A stretch of DNA of 35,372 nt from Burkholderiales bacterium (GCA_947446855.1 CANFIH010000024.1:1-35372); one strand, 5' to 3'; counted from the first letter of the stretch, positions 19,250 to 28,425 are shown. Notes: generated by a model not told the origin, from the letters alone. Program-made: numbers and translations.

Positions 19250-21207
19250 CGTCCACCGCAACCCACCCGGACACCCCCTTGGACATCGACACGGACACCC
19301 ACGCCGACATTCTTTCGGATAGTGCCGCCGCACCCGGCAGCACCGGCTTGCAACTGCCCCTGACCGGCCTGGACCAGGCCTTTGCCCGCTTCCTTCAGAG
19401 CAGCCAGGCCAGCGCAGACCCGCGCCATGTTTTGCTGGCGGCGCTGACCAGCTACCAGTTCGGGCGCGGCCATGCCTGCCTGGATCTGGACTTGCTGGCC
19501 CGTGCAGGCGTGGCCGTACTGGGCTGGGACCCGCGCTTCAAGGCCCTGCTGCCGGCCGATTTATCTGCCGCCGCTGGCACGATGCCCTGGACAGAAGGCG
19601 AGGGCAGCCCGCTGGTGCTCGACGGTGCCCGGCTCTATTTGCGCCGCAGTTGGAGTGCAGAACACAGCATCCGCGCGGCCCTAGAGGCACGGCTGCAGCC
19701 GGACTGCGCGGTTCCCGGCAATCTGCCGGAACTGCTGGACACGCTGTTTCCCGCCCAGCCCGGCGCAGAAGCTGCGCCCGACTGGCAAAAAGTGGCCTGC
19801 GCGCTGGCGGCACGCAAGCGCATGACCCTGATCACCGGCGGCCCCGGCACCGGCAAGACCACCACCGTGGTGCGCCTGCTGGCCTTGCTGCAAGCCGGCG
19901 CCCGGCAGACCGGCCGCGCGCTGCGCGTGGCCCTGGCGGCACCCACCGGCAAGGCGGCTGCGCGCCTGGGCGAGTCGATTGCCTCGGCCGTGGAGCAACT
20001 GCCGCCCGACATGCGCCCCGCGGCGCTGACCCAGGCCGTGACGCTGCACAAGCTGCTGCAGATTCGCCCCCAGCAGACCGACCAGGCCTCGCCCGCGCTG
20101 GCGGTCGATCTGGTCGTCGTGGACGAGGCCTCCATGATCGATCTGGAGATGATGGCGCGCCTGCTGGCGGCCGTACCCCTGACGGCCAGCCTGGTGCTGC
20201 TGGGTGACAAGGACCAGCTGGCCTCGGTCGAAGCCGGTGCGGTGATGGCGCAATTGTGCGAAGGCGCCGAAGCCGGCCGTTACGCGGCGGACACCGTGGC
20301 CTGGCTGCAGACCTTTGCCGGCGTCAATGTCAGCCCCTGGTCGGTGGCGCCCGGTGCGCCGCAGCCTGCCGGCGCGTTGGCCCAGCAAACCGTGATGCTG
20401 CGCTACAGCCGCCGCTTCAAAGACGACAGCGGCATTGGCATCTGGGCCAAGGCCGTCAACGCGGGGGACCTTGCCAGGGTCAGCAACTTGTGGCGCGCCA
20501 CACCGCAATGGGCCGCCGCCGATGCTGCGGTGGTGGACCGGCTGCAAGCCGCACAGCCGCAGGACCCGCGCCTGGCCGCCCTGGTGACAAGTGGCTGGCA
20601 GGACTGGCGCGACTGGGTGCGTGGCCTGCAGGCGCAAGCCTGCACGGATGCACAGGCGCTGCAGGCCTTGAAGGCCTTCGCCCGGTTCCAGGTGCTGTGC
20701 GCCGTGCGTGAGGGCCCGTGGGGCGTGGACCAGCTGAACCGCCGCATTGCCCTGGCGCTGGGCTTCAAGGACGAGGGCTGGTACGCGGGCCGCCCGGTCA
20801 TGGTCACCCGCAACGACTACAACCTGGCGCTGATGAATGGTGATGTCGGCCTATGCCTGCCGCACGCCAAGGGTCTGCGCGTGGCCTTCCCGGACGGGCA
20901 GGGCGGTATCCACTGGGTCCTGCCCTCGCGCCTGGACGCGGTGGAAAGCGTGTTTGCCATGACGGTGCACAAGTCCCAGGGCTCGGAGTTCGACCATGTG
21001 TGTCTGGTGCTGCCCGACAAACCCGTGGCGGTGCTCACGCGCGAGCTGCTCTACACCGGCATCACCCGCGCCCGCGCGCGCCTGAGCCTGGTGGTGCCGC
21101 AGGCCGCAGTGCTGTGGCAGGCGGTGGAGTCCCGGGTGCTGCGCAGTGGTGGGCTGGCAACCGCAGCGCACCCTCGGTCTTCCATCCGCACGTTGCCCGA
21201 GCCATGA
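19246..21207 (+). CDS. recD: Exonuclease V subunit RecD
   Basis: The protein has 653 aa. It is the fast 5'-3' helicase of RecBCD. Walker A is at residues 196-205 (ITGGPGTGKT, K204). The Walker B region is VVVDEASMIDLEMM. Then come LLGDKDQLASVEAG, LRYSRRFKDDSGIG and the C-terminal AMTVHKSQGSEFDHV and ELLYTGITRARARLSLV, all typical of RecD. The first 40 residues are Asp/Thr-rich and look disordered. The gene overlaps recB by ATGA and ends 48 bp before a small HTH gene. With all three subunits intact the complex should be functional. Confidence 0.95.
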   Translation: MTSTATHPDTPLDIDTDTHADILSDSAAAPGSTGLQLPLTGLDQAFARFLQSSQASADPRHVLLAALTSYQFGRGHACLDLDLLARAGVAVLGWDPRFKALLPADLSAAAGTMPWTEGEGSPLVLDGARLYLRRSWSAEHSIRAALEARLQPDCAVPGNLPELLDTLFPAQPGAEAAPDWQKVACALAARKRMTLITGGPGTGKTTTVVRLLALLQAGARQTGRALRVALAAPTGKAAARLGESIASAVEQLPPDMRPAALTQAVTLHKLLQIRPQQTDQASPALAVDLVVVDEASMIDLEMMARLLAAVPLTASLVLLGDKDQLASVEAGAVMAQLCEGAEAGRYAADTVAWLQTFAGVNVSPWSVAPGAPQPAGALAQQTVMLRYSRRFKDDSGIGIWAKAVNAGDLARVSNLWRATPQWAAADAAVVDRLQAAQPQDPRLAALVTSGWQDWRDWVRGLQAQACTDAQALQALKAFARFQVLCAVREGPWGVDQLNRRIALALGFKDEGWYAGRPVMVTRNDYNLALMNGDVGLCLPHAKGLRVAFPDGQGGIHWVLPSRLDAVESVFAMTVHKSQGSEFDHVCLVLPDKPVAVLTRELLYTGITRARARLSLVVPQAAVLWQAVESRVLRSGGLATAAHPRSSIRTLPEP

Positions 21208-21255
21208 TGTTTGATGGGCAGCTAAGCGCAGGTACCATGGTGCTTTCACCCTGAC

Positions 21256-21552
21256 ATGCCCATGAACCCGTTTCCAACACTCGACATGCCATCGCCCGGC
21301 GGTGATGCACTCAAGGCCGCGCGGCTTGCGGCCGGACTCAGCCAGGTAGAGGCTGCCACGCTGATGGGCTACCCGGTGCAGGCCGGCAGCCGGGGCGGGT
21401 TGCAGTCCCGCACCTGGCAGGCGCTGGAGAGCGCAGGCGACCCGCGCAACATGCCCGGCCCCGTGTTTGCAATGTTTCAGTTGCTCACCGCGCAGCATCC
21501 CGCCTTCACCCTGGCCAGCCGCCCAACCGATTTCCCACCGACCAGCCCATGA
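21256..21552 (+). CDS. Small HTH-like DNA-binding protein
   Basis: The protein has 98 aa. Residues about 16-40 (GDALKAARLAAGLSQVEAAT) resemble the first two helices of a Cro/CI-type HTH. A Gly-rich loop follows, then TWQALESAGDPRNMPGPVF, where the recognition helix normally continues. So it is an atypical or diverged Xre-like fold. An ATG at 21262 is an alternative start. Its TGA overlaps the nudC ATG (21549-21552), so the two are translated together. The function is unknown; a DNA-binding role is inferred from the helix pattern only. Confidence 0.65.
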   Translation: MPMNPFPTLDMPSPGGDALKAARLAAGLSQVEAATLMGYPVQAGSRGGLQSRTWQALESAGDPRNMPGPVFAMFQLLTAQHPAFTLASRPTDFPPTSP

Positions 21553-22427
21553 CACCCCACCAACCCGGCTTTAGCGGCGGCATGCTTGATCGTGCCGACC
21601 ATTTGCGCGCGGATGAGGCCGCCATCGCCGCACTGCGGCAGGACCCACGGGCCCGGGTGCTGATGCTGGAGGGTTTTGACCCCCTGCTGACGCCCCAGGG
21701 TGGCCTGGCGTGGTGTGGTGTCGATGCCGTGGAGCCGGATGCCAGCCTGATCCTGCTGGGGCTGTTGCAGGGGTGCGCGCATTTTGTCGTCCTGCACGAG
21801 CAGCCCAACGAGGCCCCGCTGTTCCGTTCGCCCCGGGTGATGGGGGTGCTGTCGGTTCTGGGCCCTGACGACATGGCAATTTATGGTGCCGCACGCAGCC
21901 TGCTCGACTGGCATGGACGGCATCGCTTTTGCGGTCGTTGCGGCGGCGCCACCCAGGTCCACAAAGCGGGCTGGGGGCGGCGCTGCAGCGTCTGCGCCAC
22001 CGAACATTTTCCACGCGTGGACCCGGTGGTCATCATGGTGGCCGAGCACGCGGGGCGTGCCCTGGTGGGGCGGCAGGCGAGTTGGCCGCCCGGGCGGTAT
22101 TCGGCGCTGGCTGGTTTCCTGGAGCCGGGCGAAACCATGGAAGAGGCGGTGGCGCGCGAGTTGTTCGAAGAAGCAGGCGTACGCGCCACCCGGGTGCGCT
22201 ACGTGACCAGCCAGCCCTGGCCATTTCCGGCCCAATTGATGCTGGCCTGCGTGGCGCAGGTGCAGAGCGATGTACTCTGCATCGCGACAAATGAGTTGGA
22301 AGATGCCATCTGGGTCAGCCGGGATGAGGTGCGGGCTGCACTGGCCGGGGACAAAAATGCCCGATTCCTGGCGCCGCCGGTGTATGCTGTCGCACACTCT
22401 TTGCTCAAGCATTGGACCACTGCCTAA
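21549..22427 (+). CDS. nudC: NAD(H) pyrophosphatase / RNA NAD-decapping enzyme NudC
   Basis: The protein has 292 aa. It hydrolyses NAD(H) to NMN(H) and AMP; E. coli NudC also removes NAD caps from RNA. A four-Cys zinc ribbon (C128, C131, C146, C149; FCGRCGG and CSVCATEHFPR) precedes a perfect Nudix box at residues 189-211 (GFLEPGETMEEAVARELFEE then AGV). The NudC-specific SQPWPFP motif follows, here with AQLM where E. coli has QSLM. The N-terminal domain is shorter in recognisable motifs, as is usual. It overlaps the small HTH gene by 4 bp and appears to be the last gene of the transcript that starts at recC. Confidence 0.94.
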   Translation: MTPHQPGFSGGMLDRADHLRADEAAIAALRQDPRARVLMLEGFDPLLTPQGGLAWCGVDAVEPDASLILLGLLQGCAHFVVLHEQPNEAPLFRSPRVMGVLSVLGPDDMAIYGAARSLLDWHGRHRFCGRCGGATQVHKAGWGRRCSVCATEHFPRVDPVVIMVAEHAGRALVGRQASWPPGRYSALAGFLEPGETMEEAVARELFEEAGVRATRVRYVTSQPWPFPAQLMLACVAQVQSDVLCIATNELEDAIWVSRDEVRAALAGDKNARFLAPPVYAVAHSLLKHWTTA

Positions 22428-22696
22428 GGCAGGCTCGACGGGCCGCAGCGCACTCCGGTGTCGCTGCAACAAAGCCCATTCATATTTTGCGTCTTAGCAG
22501 CCTTTTGCTACAAACGCGCCCGTTCAAGCGCAATCCGCTGGCCAGTTGCGGCGGCATTGGAACTTGACCCAATACAAATAGTCCCGTCTTTACAGACTTC
22601 TAGCCTTCAGGGGGAGTGCGGCTTCGCGGGCAGCGGGTGACACCGTCCAGCGCGCGGGCCCGGTTTCATCTACTTTATTGGTCAAAGGAAATTGCT
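22428..22696. other. Intergenic region between nudC and mscS-like gene
   Basis: There is no credible gene in these 269 bases. It is more AT-rich in the middle (22480-22600). A TTGACC at 22563 could be a -35 box, but no good -10 follows at 16-18 bp. TAGCAG (22495) and TTTGCTA form a weak dyad. I see no clear terminator behind nudC. Confidence 0.4.
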
Positions 22697-23506
22697 ATGA
22701 ACTCAGAAGTGATCTGGACATTCCTGTCCACACAGGGGGCAGACTTCGGTCTGAAATTACTGGGCGCATTGGCGGCCTGGATCATCGGGCGCTGGCTGAT
22801 TGGTCTGGCGCTGCGTTTGATGGGTGCGGCGTTGCGCCGCGGCGGCAAGGTCGACCAGACGCTGGCCCATTACCTGACCTCGATTCTTTCGGTGCTTTTG
22901 AACGTCATTCTGGTCATGGCGATTTTGGATATCTTCGGCGTCAAGACCACCTCGTTTGCCGCGTTGCTGGCCGGTGCCGGTCTGGCCATTGGTACCGCCT
23001 GGGGCGGGCTGTTGTCGCATTTTGCCGCCGGCGTTTTCATGCAGGTCCTGCGCCCCTACAAGGTCGGCGACTTTGTCACCGTTGGAGGTACTACCGGTAC
23101 GGTGAAAGAGTTGGGCCTGTTCGGCACCACGGTCATCACACCTGACAACGTGGTCACCATCGTGGGCAACAACACGGTGTTCTCCGGCCAGATACAAAAC
23201 TTCAGCACGCTGCCTTACCGCCGGGTGGATTGCCTGGCCAAGGTGGCCAACAGCGTGGATGTGGTCGACGCCATGGCGCGCTTGAAAGCGGTGGTGGCGG
23301 CCATTCCCAATGTGGCTACAGCGCCCGCGCCGGACATTGAAATCCTGCAGTTCACTCCCGAAGGCCCGCTCCTGTGTGTGCGTCCCTACACCCACACCGA
23401 CAACTACTGGCAGGTGTACTTTGATACCCACAAGGCCGTGGTCAGCACCTTTGGTGCGGCCGGTTATCCGGTGCCTGAAACTCCGGTGGCACACAGAAAC
23501 TTGTAG
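22697..23506 (+). CDS. MscS-family small-conductance mechanosensitive channel
   Basis: The protein has 269 aa, close to E. coli MscS (286). It opens under membrane tension to release solutes during hypo-osmotic shock. Three membrane helices are visible (about 15-35, 50-78, 83-113). The pore-lining TM3 is Gly/Ala-rich (ALLAGAGLAIGTAWGGLLSH), and its exit motif QVLRPYKVGDFV leads into the beta domain (VGGTTGTVKELGLFGT). The cytoplasmic vestibule occupies the C-terminal half. ATG 22697 has a good ribosome site (AAAGGA) 8 bp upstream. It is transcribed alone on the plus strand; a palindromic GC-rich repeat lies just behind the stop. Confidence 0.93.
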   Translation: MNSEVIWTFLSTQGADFGLKLLGALAAWIIGRWLIGLALRLMGAALRRGGKVDQTLAHYLTSILSVLLNVILVMAILDIFGVKTTSFAALLAGAGLAIGTAWGGLLSHFAAGVFMQVLRPYKVGDFVTVGGTTGTVKELGLFGTTVITPDNVVTIVGNNTVFSGQIQNFSTLPYRRVDCLAKVANSVDVVDAMARLKAVVAAIPNVATAPAPDIEILQFTPEGPLLCVRPYTHTDNYWQVYFDTHKAVVSTFGAAGYPVPETPVAHRNL

Positions 23507-23509
23507 CCC

Positions 23510-23600
23510 CCATGTTCGCTCGCCGCGCGCAGCTCTCTGCCCCCTCAAGGGGCGAATCCCGCATGGGGCGGCCCGGCGCGGGATCGCCTTCACCGGAGTC
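23510..23600. repeat. GC-rich palindromic intergenic element
   Basis: Two nested inverted repeats fill the gap between the convergent mscS-like and hslR genes: CCCCT-CA-AGGGG (23541-23552) and ATCCCGC (23556-23562) with GCGGGAT (23578-23584). Such GGGGCGG-CCCGGCGCGGG elements recur between genes in Comamonadaceae genomes as far as I remember. Here it may act as a bidirectional terminator. Confidence 0.5.
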
Positions 23601-23603
23601 GCT

Positions 23604-24014
23604 CTAATCCACGGAGGCCGACCAGCGGTCTCCCCAACCCTTTTGCAAATCGCGCCGGTCCCGCTTGGTGGGTCGTCCACCTGCGATGGCAAGTGCAGGC
23701 TCAGGGCTCAGGCGGTGGCGTTCAGCTGCCGCTTCCCTGAGCTTTTTGCTGTCTGCGGTTTCTTCATACAGTTGTTGGGCCACCGGGGCCGGCCCCCGAT
23801 GCTCACTCAGGCCCAACACCGTCACGGTGCGCGGCACCTTGGCTTGCAGCACCACAATGCAGTCGCCCACCCGTACCTCGCGCGAGGCTTTGACGTCCAG
23901 TCCGTTGACCTGCACATGGCCCTTGTGGATTTCTTCGGTGGCCAGCGAGCGCGTCTTGAAAAAGCGCGCTGCCCACAGCCATTTGTCGATGCGGACTTTT
24001 TCCGGTGTGCCCAT
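23604..24014 (-). CDS. hslR: Ribosome-associated heat shock protein Hsp15 (S4 domain)
   Basis: The protein has 136 aa. Hsp15 binds free 50S subunits carrying nascent peptidyl-tRNA and helps recycle them after heat shock. The S4 RNA-binding domain occupies residues 8-55 (RIDKWLWAARFFKTRSLATE, then HVQVNGLDVKASREVRVGD). A basic C-terminal tail (RPTKRDRRDLQKGW) follows, as in the family. It starts 3 bp after the RND permease stop on the same strand, so it is read from the efflux operon or an internal promoter. Confidence 0.92.
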   Translation of the reverse strand: MGTPEKVRIDKWLWAARFFKTRSLATEEIHKGHVQVNGLDVKASREVRVGDCIVVLQAKVPRTVTVLGLSEHRGPAPVAQQLYEETADSKKLREAAAERHRLSPEPALAIAGGRPTKRDRRDLQKGWGDRWSASVD

Positions 24015-24017
24015 GGT

Positions 24018-27000
24018 TCAGGCCGCCAGGTCGTCCAGCACGGGGACTTCGGGTGTCAGTACCGGGCCGTGGCCGCTGAAGCGGTCCAGCAGCACGTAGA
24101 GCACCGGCGTGATGAAGAGCGTGATGGCCTGCGAAAACACCAGGCCGCCGACCACGGCCAAGCCCAGCGGCTGGCGCAACTCGGCACCGGCACCAATGCC
24201 CAGCGCAATTGGCAGCGCGCCCATGAGGGCGGCCATGGTGGTCATCATGATGGGGCGGAAACGCATGATGCAGGCCTCGCGGATGGCCTGCTGCGGTGTC
24301 ATGCCATGGTGGCGCTGCGCGTCCAGCGCAAAGTCGATCATCATGATGGCGTTCTTTTTCACAATGCCGATCAGGAGCACGATGCCGATGGTGGCAATCA
24401 AGGTCAGGTCCTGGCCGAACAGCATCAGCGTGGCCAGCGCACCCACAGCCGCCGAGGGCAGGCCGGCCAGGATGGTGAGCGGGTGGATGAAGCTTTCGTA
24501 CAGCACGCCCAGCAGCACGTAAATCACCAGCAGGGCGGCAATGATCAGAACCGCCTGGCTGCCCTGCGAACTCTTGAACACGGCCGCATCGCCGCCGTAG
24601 CTGGTGATGACGGAACTGGGCAGCTGGATGGCTTCGCGCGCCGCATCAATCCGGGCCGTGGCATCACCGAGCGCCGCGCCGGGCGCCAGATTGAAGGAGA
24701 CGGTGACCGCCTGCAACTGGCCCACGTGGTTGATGGAGGTGGCGCCCACCGTGCGCTCCACCGTGGTGAAGGCCGCCAGCGGCACCAGCGCGCCGGTACT
24801 GGAGCGCACATAAATGGCATTGAGCGCCAGTTCGTCCTGCTTGGCCTCGGGCGCCAGCTCCATGATCACCTTGTAGCTGTCGGTGGGCAGGTAGATGGTG
24901 GAGACCTGGCGCTCGCCAAAGGCGCTGAACAGGGAGGAGCGGATGGCGTCCACCGAGACGCCCAGGGCGTTGGCGCGGTCGCGGTCAATCTTGAGCTGGG
25001 CCTGCAGGGCGCGCAACTGGGCGTCGCTGGTGACGTCACGGAACAGCGGGTCGGCGCGCAGCTTGTCCTGCAGCTTGCCGGCCCAAACGTTCAGTTCATC
25101 GGCCTTGACGCTTTGCAGGATGTACTGGAATTGCGCCTTGCTGGGGCGTCCGCCGAGTTGCAGGTTCTGCACCGGGCGCATGAAGACGTTGATGCCGGCT
25201 ACCTCCTTGAGCTTTTTGCGCAGCCCTTCCACCACCTGCTTCATGGGCTGGCGCTGGTTCTGTGGTTTGAGGGTGATGAACATGCGCCCGGTGTTGAGCG
25301 CATTGCTGCCGCCATTGAAGGAGTTGACCGCGCCCACGTTGGGGTCGGCGCGGAAGATGCCGGCTGCGCGCTCCTGCAGGCGCACCATGTCCGGAAACGA
25401 GATGTCTTCCGAGGCCTCGGTGGAGACCTGGATCTGGCCAATGTCCTCTTCCGGGAAAAAGCCCTTGGGGATGGCCATGAACAGCCAGGCTGTGGCGGCG
25501 AAAGTCGCGCCAGCCAGCAACAGGATCAGCTTGCGGTGGGACAGGGCCACGTCCAGCTGCCGGGTATACAGGGCCAGTGTCCAGTCGAAGCCCCGTTCAA
25601 ATAGCCGGACCAGGTGGCCCGGCGGTTTTTTGTGCGCTTCGTCGGTGAGAAAGCGGCTGGCCAGCATGGGCACCAGGGTCAGTGAGACAAAGGCCGAGAC
25701 GATGATGGACAGGCCTACCACCACGGCAAACTCGTGAAACAGCAGACCGATCACGCCGGGCATGAAGAAGATCGGGATGAACACCGCAATCAGCGAGGAC
25801 GAGATGGAAATGATGGTGAAGCCCACCTCGCGCGCACCGCGCAGGGCGGCCTGGAAGGGTTCTTCGCCATGCTCCACGTGGCGCATGATGTTTTCCAGCA
25901 CCACGATGGCGTCGTCCACCACCAGGCCCACGGCCAGCGTCAGCCCCAGCAGGGAGATGTTGTCCAGGCTGTAGTTCAGGCCCCAGAGCAGTGCCACCGC
26001 ACCAATCAGCGAGACCGGCAATGAGAGCGTGGGGATGACGGTGGCGACAAAACGGCGCAGGAACAAAAAGATCACCAGCACCACCAGGGCGATGGTGCCC
26101 ATCAGCGTCAGGGTCACGTCGTGCAGGGCCTCGCGCACCGAGACCGAGCGGTCATTGATGGGGGTAAGGGCCACCGAGGCCGGCATCTGGCTCTGCAATG
26201 CGGGCAGGGCGGCGCGGATGGCGTCCACCACGCGCACGGTATTGGCACCGGGCTGGCGCTGCACCGCCAGGGTGATGGAGTTTTCGCCGTTGAAGGTGGC
26301 CTGGCTCTTGAAGGTTTCCACGCTGTCTTCCACCGTGGCCACATCTTTCAGGCGCACCGGGTTGCCGGCGCGCAGGGCCACGATCAGGTTGGAAAAGCCT
26401 TCGGCGTTTTGCAACTGCTTGTTGGCTTGCAGCACCAGGGTTTGCTGCGGGCCTTCCAGCGTGCCTACGGGGGTGTTGACGTTGGCACCGCGCAGGGCGG
26501 CACTCAGTTCGTCCAGCCCCATATTGGCGGCCACCAGGGCGGCAGGCTTGACGCGTACCCGGATGGCAAAGCGCTTGGAGCCGAACACATTGACCTGGGA
26601 TACGCCGTCCAGGATGGACAGGGTGGGGGAAATCAGATGCTCGGCATAGTCCTGCAGGTCCGAGGGGGCCAGTGAGGGCGAGCGCATGGAGATCAGGAGC
26701 ACCGGTGCATCGGCCGGGTTGACCTTGCGGTAGGACGGTGTTTCCGTCATGTCCGCGGGCAGGGCGCGTTGCGCCCGCAAGAGCGCGGCCTGCACGTCCA
26801 CGGCGGCGGCGTCAATGCTGCGGCCCTCTTCAAACTCCAGCGTCAGCGAGGTGCTGCCCAGAATACTGGTGGAGCTGATGGTCTTCAAGCCCGGCACGGT
26901 CTGGAACTGTTTTTCCAAAGGGAGCGCCACGGCGCTGGCCATGGTCTCGGGATTGGCGCCGGCGAAGTTGGCCGAGACGTTGATTACCGGTGTGTCGTAG

Positions 27001-27116
27001 CTGGGCAGGGCCGCCACCGGAATGCTGCGGTAGCCGATCACGCCGGCCAGCACGATGGCCAGATTGAGCAGCACCGTCATCACCGGACGGCGTATGAAGA
27101 GCTCCGAAATATTCAT
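24018..27116 (-). CDS. RND-family multidrug efflux permease (HAE1, MdtB/MdtC-like)
   Basis: The protein has 1032 aa, the normal length. It is the inner-membrane proton-drug antiporter of a tripartite pump. The N-terminus ISELFIRRPVMTVLLNLAIV and the TM4 pair D401-D402 (GLVVDDAIVVLENIMRH) are the hallmark of proton-relay RND pumps. The later GIVKKNAIMMIDFAL supplies the conserved Lys. Two large periplasmic loops and twelve membrane helices are evident from the hydrophobic pattern. Segments such as SLDNISLLGLTLAVGLV favour the MdtB/MdtC branch over AcrB. Only one permease gene is present, whereas MdtBC is a two-permease pump. The start overlaps the adaptor stop by ATGA. No outer-membrane channel gene is in the window, so a TolC-type partner must be encoded elsewhere. 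Confidence 0.94.
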   Translation of the reverse strand: MNISELFIRRPVMTVLLNLAIVLAGVIGYRSIPVAALPSYDTPVINVSANFAGANPETMASAVALPLEKQFQTVPGLKTISSTSILGSTSLTLEFEEGRSIDAAAVDVQAALLRAQRALPADMTETPSYRKVNPADAPVLLISMRSPSLAPSDLQDYAEHLISPTLSILDGVSQVNVFGSKRFAIRVRVKPAALVAANMGLDELSAALRGANVNTPVGTLEGPQQTLVLQANKQLQNAEGFSNLIVALRAGNPVRLKDVATVEDSVETFKSQATFNGENSITLAVQRQPGANTVRVVDAIRAALPALQSQMPASVALTPINDRSVSVREALHDVTLTLMGTIALVVLVIFLFLRRFVATVIPTLSLPVSLIGAVALLWGLNYSLDNISLLGLTLAVGLVVDDAIVVLENIMRHVEHGEEPFQAALRGAREVGFTIISISSSLIAVFIPIFFMPGVIGLLFHEFAVVVGLSIIVSAFVSLTLVPMLASRFLTDEAHKKPPGHLVRLFERGFDWTLALYTRQLDVALSHRKLILLLAGATFAATAWLFMAIPKGFFPEEDIGQIQVSTEASEDISFPDMVRLQERAAGIFRADPNVGAVNSFNGGSNALNTGRMFITLKPQNQRQPMKQVVEGLRKKLKEVAGINVFMRPVQNLQLGGRPSKAQFQYILQSVKADELNVWAGKLQDKLRADPLFRDVTSDAQLRALQAQLKIDRDRANALGVSVDAIRSSLFSAFGERQVSTIYLPTDSYKVIMELAPEAKQDELALNAIYVRSSTGALVPLAAFTTVERTVGATSINHVGQLQAVTVSFNLAPGAALGDATARIDAAREAIQLPSSVITSYGGDAAVFKSSQGSQAVLIIAALLVIYVLLGVLYESFIHPLTILAGLPSAAVGALATLMLFGQDLTLIATIGIVLLIGIVKKNAIMMIDFALDAQRHHGMTPQQAIREACIMRFRPIMMTTMAALMGALPIALGIGAGAELRQPLGLAVVGGLVFSQAITLFITPVLYVLLDRFSGHGPVLTPEVPVLDDLAA

Positions 27117-28342
27117 GGCTTGCCAGCCCCGGCGGCGGCCGATGCGGTGGCTTTGCTGCCCTCAACGGCGCCCGGGCCGGAAGCACCGGTCTTGGCTTCC
27201 TTGGCACGTTCGACCAGCGGGCTGTTGGGGCGCACGTTTTGCTTGCCGTCCATGACCACGCGGTCGCCGGGCTGTATGCCGGTAACGGCGGCCTCACCGG
27301 CCTCGGCATACACCACCTTGATGGGTTGCAGCCTGGCCTTGCCGTCTTCCAGCACATACACAATCGTGCCGCGGGCGCTTTGCACTATGGCGGCTTGCGG
27401 GATGGTGGTGGCGTCGACCAGCGTGGTCACGGTCTGCGCGATCTCCACATAGGCGCCGGGCCAGAGCTTGGCGTCCGGGTTGGCAAACACCGCCTTGGCC
27501 TGGACCGTGCCGGAGCTTGCGTTGACCGCGTTGTCGACAAATTGCAGATGGCCCTTGAAGCTGCCTCCGCCATCGGCCAGCTTGGCCGTGACGCTGGCAC
27601 CCTTGCCTTTGAGTGCGGCCAGCGCATCGGGCAGATTGCGCTGCGGCAGGCTGAAGGCCACGGCAATCGGGTCGAGCTGGGTGATGGTGACCAGCGGCGT
27701 GACATTGGCCTGCACCAGGCTGCCCACCGACACATTCACCACACCGGCGCGACCCGAGCCGGGCGCCACGATGCGGTCAAACGACAGGGCAACCTGTGCG
27801 GCGGTGATGGCGGCCTGGTCGGCCACCGTGCTGGCCGCCGCGGATTCCATCAGGGTTTGGGCGGTATCGACCGCGCCTTGCGAGATGAAGTTCTGGGCGA
27901 ACAGTTGCCGGGCACGTTCATATTGGCGCTTGGCGTCGGCCAGGCTGGCCTGGTCTTTCACCAGCTGCGCGCGGGCTTTGGCCAGGTTGGCCTCGTCGGT
28001 GCGGGCGTCCAGCGTGAACAGCAGCTGTCCGGTTTTGACGAATTGGCCGTCGGAAAAATGCACCTTGGCTACCGTGCTGGTGACCTGGGAGCGCAGGTCC
28101 ACGCTGTTGAGCGGGCTCACCACGCCGTTGCCCTGCAAGGTCACCGGGAAGTCGCGCTGCCGGGCCTTGACCGTGGTGACCGTGACCGGTGGCAGTGGCG
28201 CCGAGGCCGCGGCTGCCGGTGCGCTGGCCGTGGCGGCCGCAGGCGGGGTGGCTGCGGACTCCGTCTTGCCGGAACACGCCCCCAGAGCCAGAGTGACGAG
28301 GGCGCTGAGCGCAACCAGAGGGCGTAGGACGGCAGGGTTCAT
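27113..28342 (-). CDS. RND efflux periplasmic adaptor lipoprotein (MdtA-like)
   Basis: The protein has 409 aa. It links the RND permease to an outer-membrane channel. A lipoprotein signal ends in the lipobox LGAC (C23). An Ala/Pro-rich linker of about 30 residues follows, then the lipoyl half-motifs (VVSPLNSVDLRSQVTSTVAK and later), a helical hairpin (KARAQLVKDQASLADAKRQY), the beta-barrel region and an Ala/Gly-rich tail. The order and motifs fit the HlyD/MFP family. It is the first gene of the adaptor-permease-hslR unit. TTGACA and TATCAT boxes lie just upstream but are only 11 bp apart. Confidence 0.93.
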   Translation of the reverse strand: MNPAVLRPLVALSALVTLALGACSGKTESAATPPAAATASAPAAAASAPLPPVTVTTVKARQRDFPVTLQGNGVVSPLNSVDLRSQVTSTVAKVHFSDGQFVKTGQLLFTLDARTDEANLAKARAQLVKDQASLADAKRQYERARQLFAQNFISQGAVDTAQTLMESAAASTVADQAAITAAQVALSFDRIVAPGSGRAGVVNVSVGSLVQANVTPLVTITQLDPIAVAFSLPQRNLPDALAALKGKGASVTAKLADGGGSFKGHLQFVDNAVNASSGTVQAKAVFANPDAKLWPGAYVEIAQTVTTLVDATTIPQAAIVQSARGTIVYVLEDGKARLQPIKVVYAEAGEAAVTGIQPGDRVVMDGKQNVRPNSPLVERAKEAKTGASGPGAVEGSKATASAAAGAGKP

Positions 28343-28425
28343 GGTGCTGAATGATAGGGCCCCAAGGTGTCAATGGGCCACCGCAGAGGGGCAGTCGGCA
28401 AAGCTGCGGTAAAGCCGGGGCATTT

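Noticed and set aside
23310..25604. 764-aa plus-strand frame over hslR and the RND permease
   Set aside because: Translation is His/Gln/Arg-rich without motifs and lies opposite two well-supported genes.
28351..28373. Sigma-70 promoter TTGACA/TATCAT before the efflux adaptor
   Set aside because: The boxes are only 11 bp apart and the -10 is 8 bp from the ATG, too close for a normal promoter.
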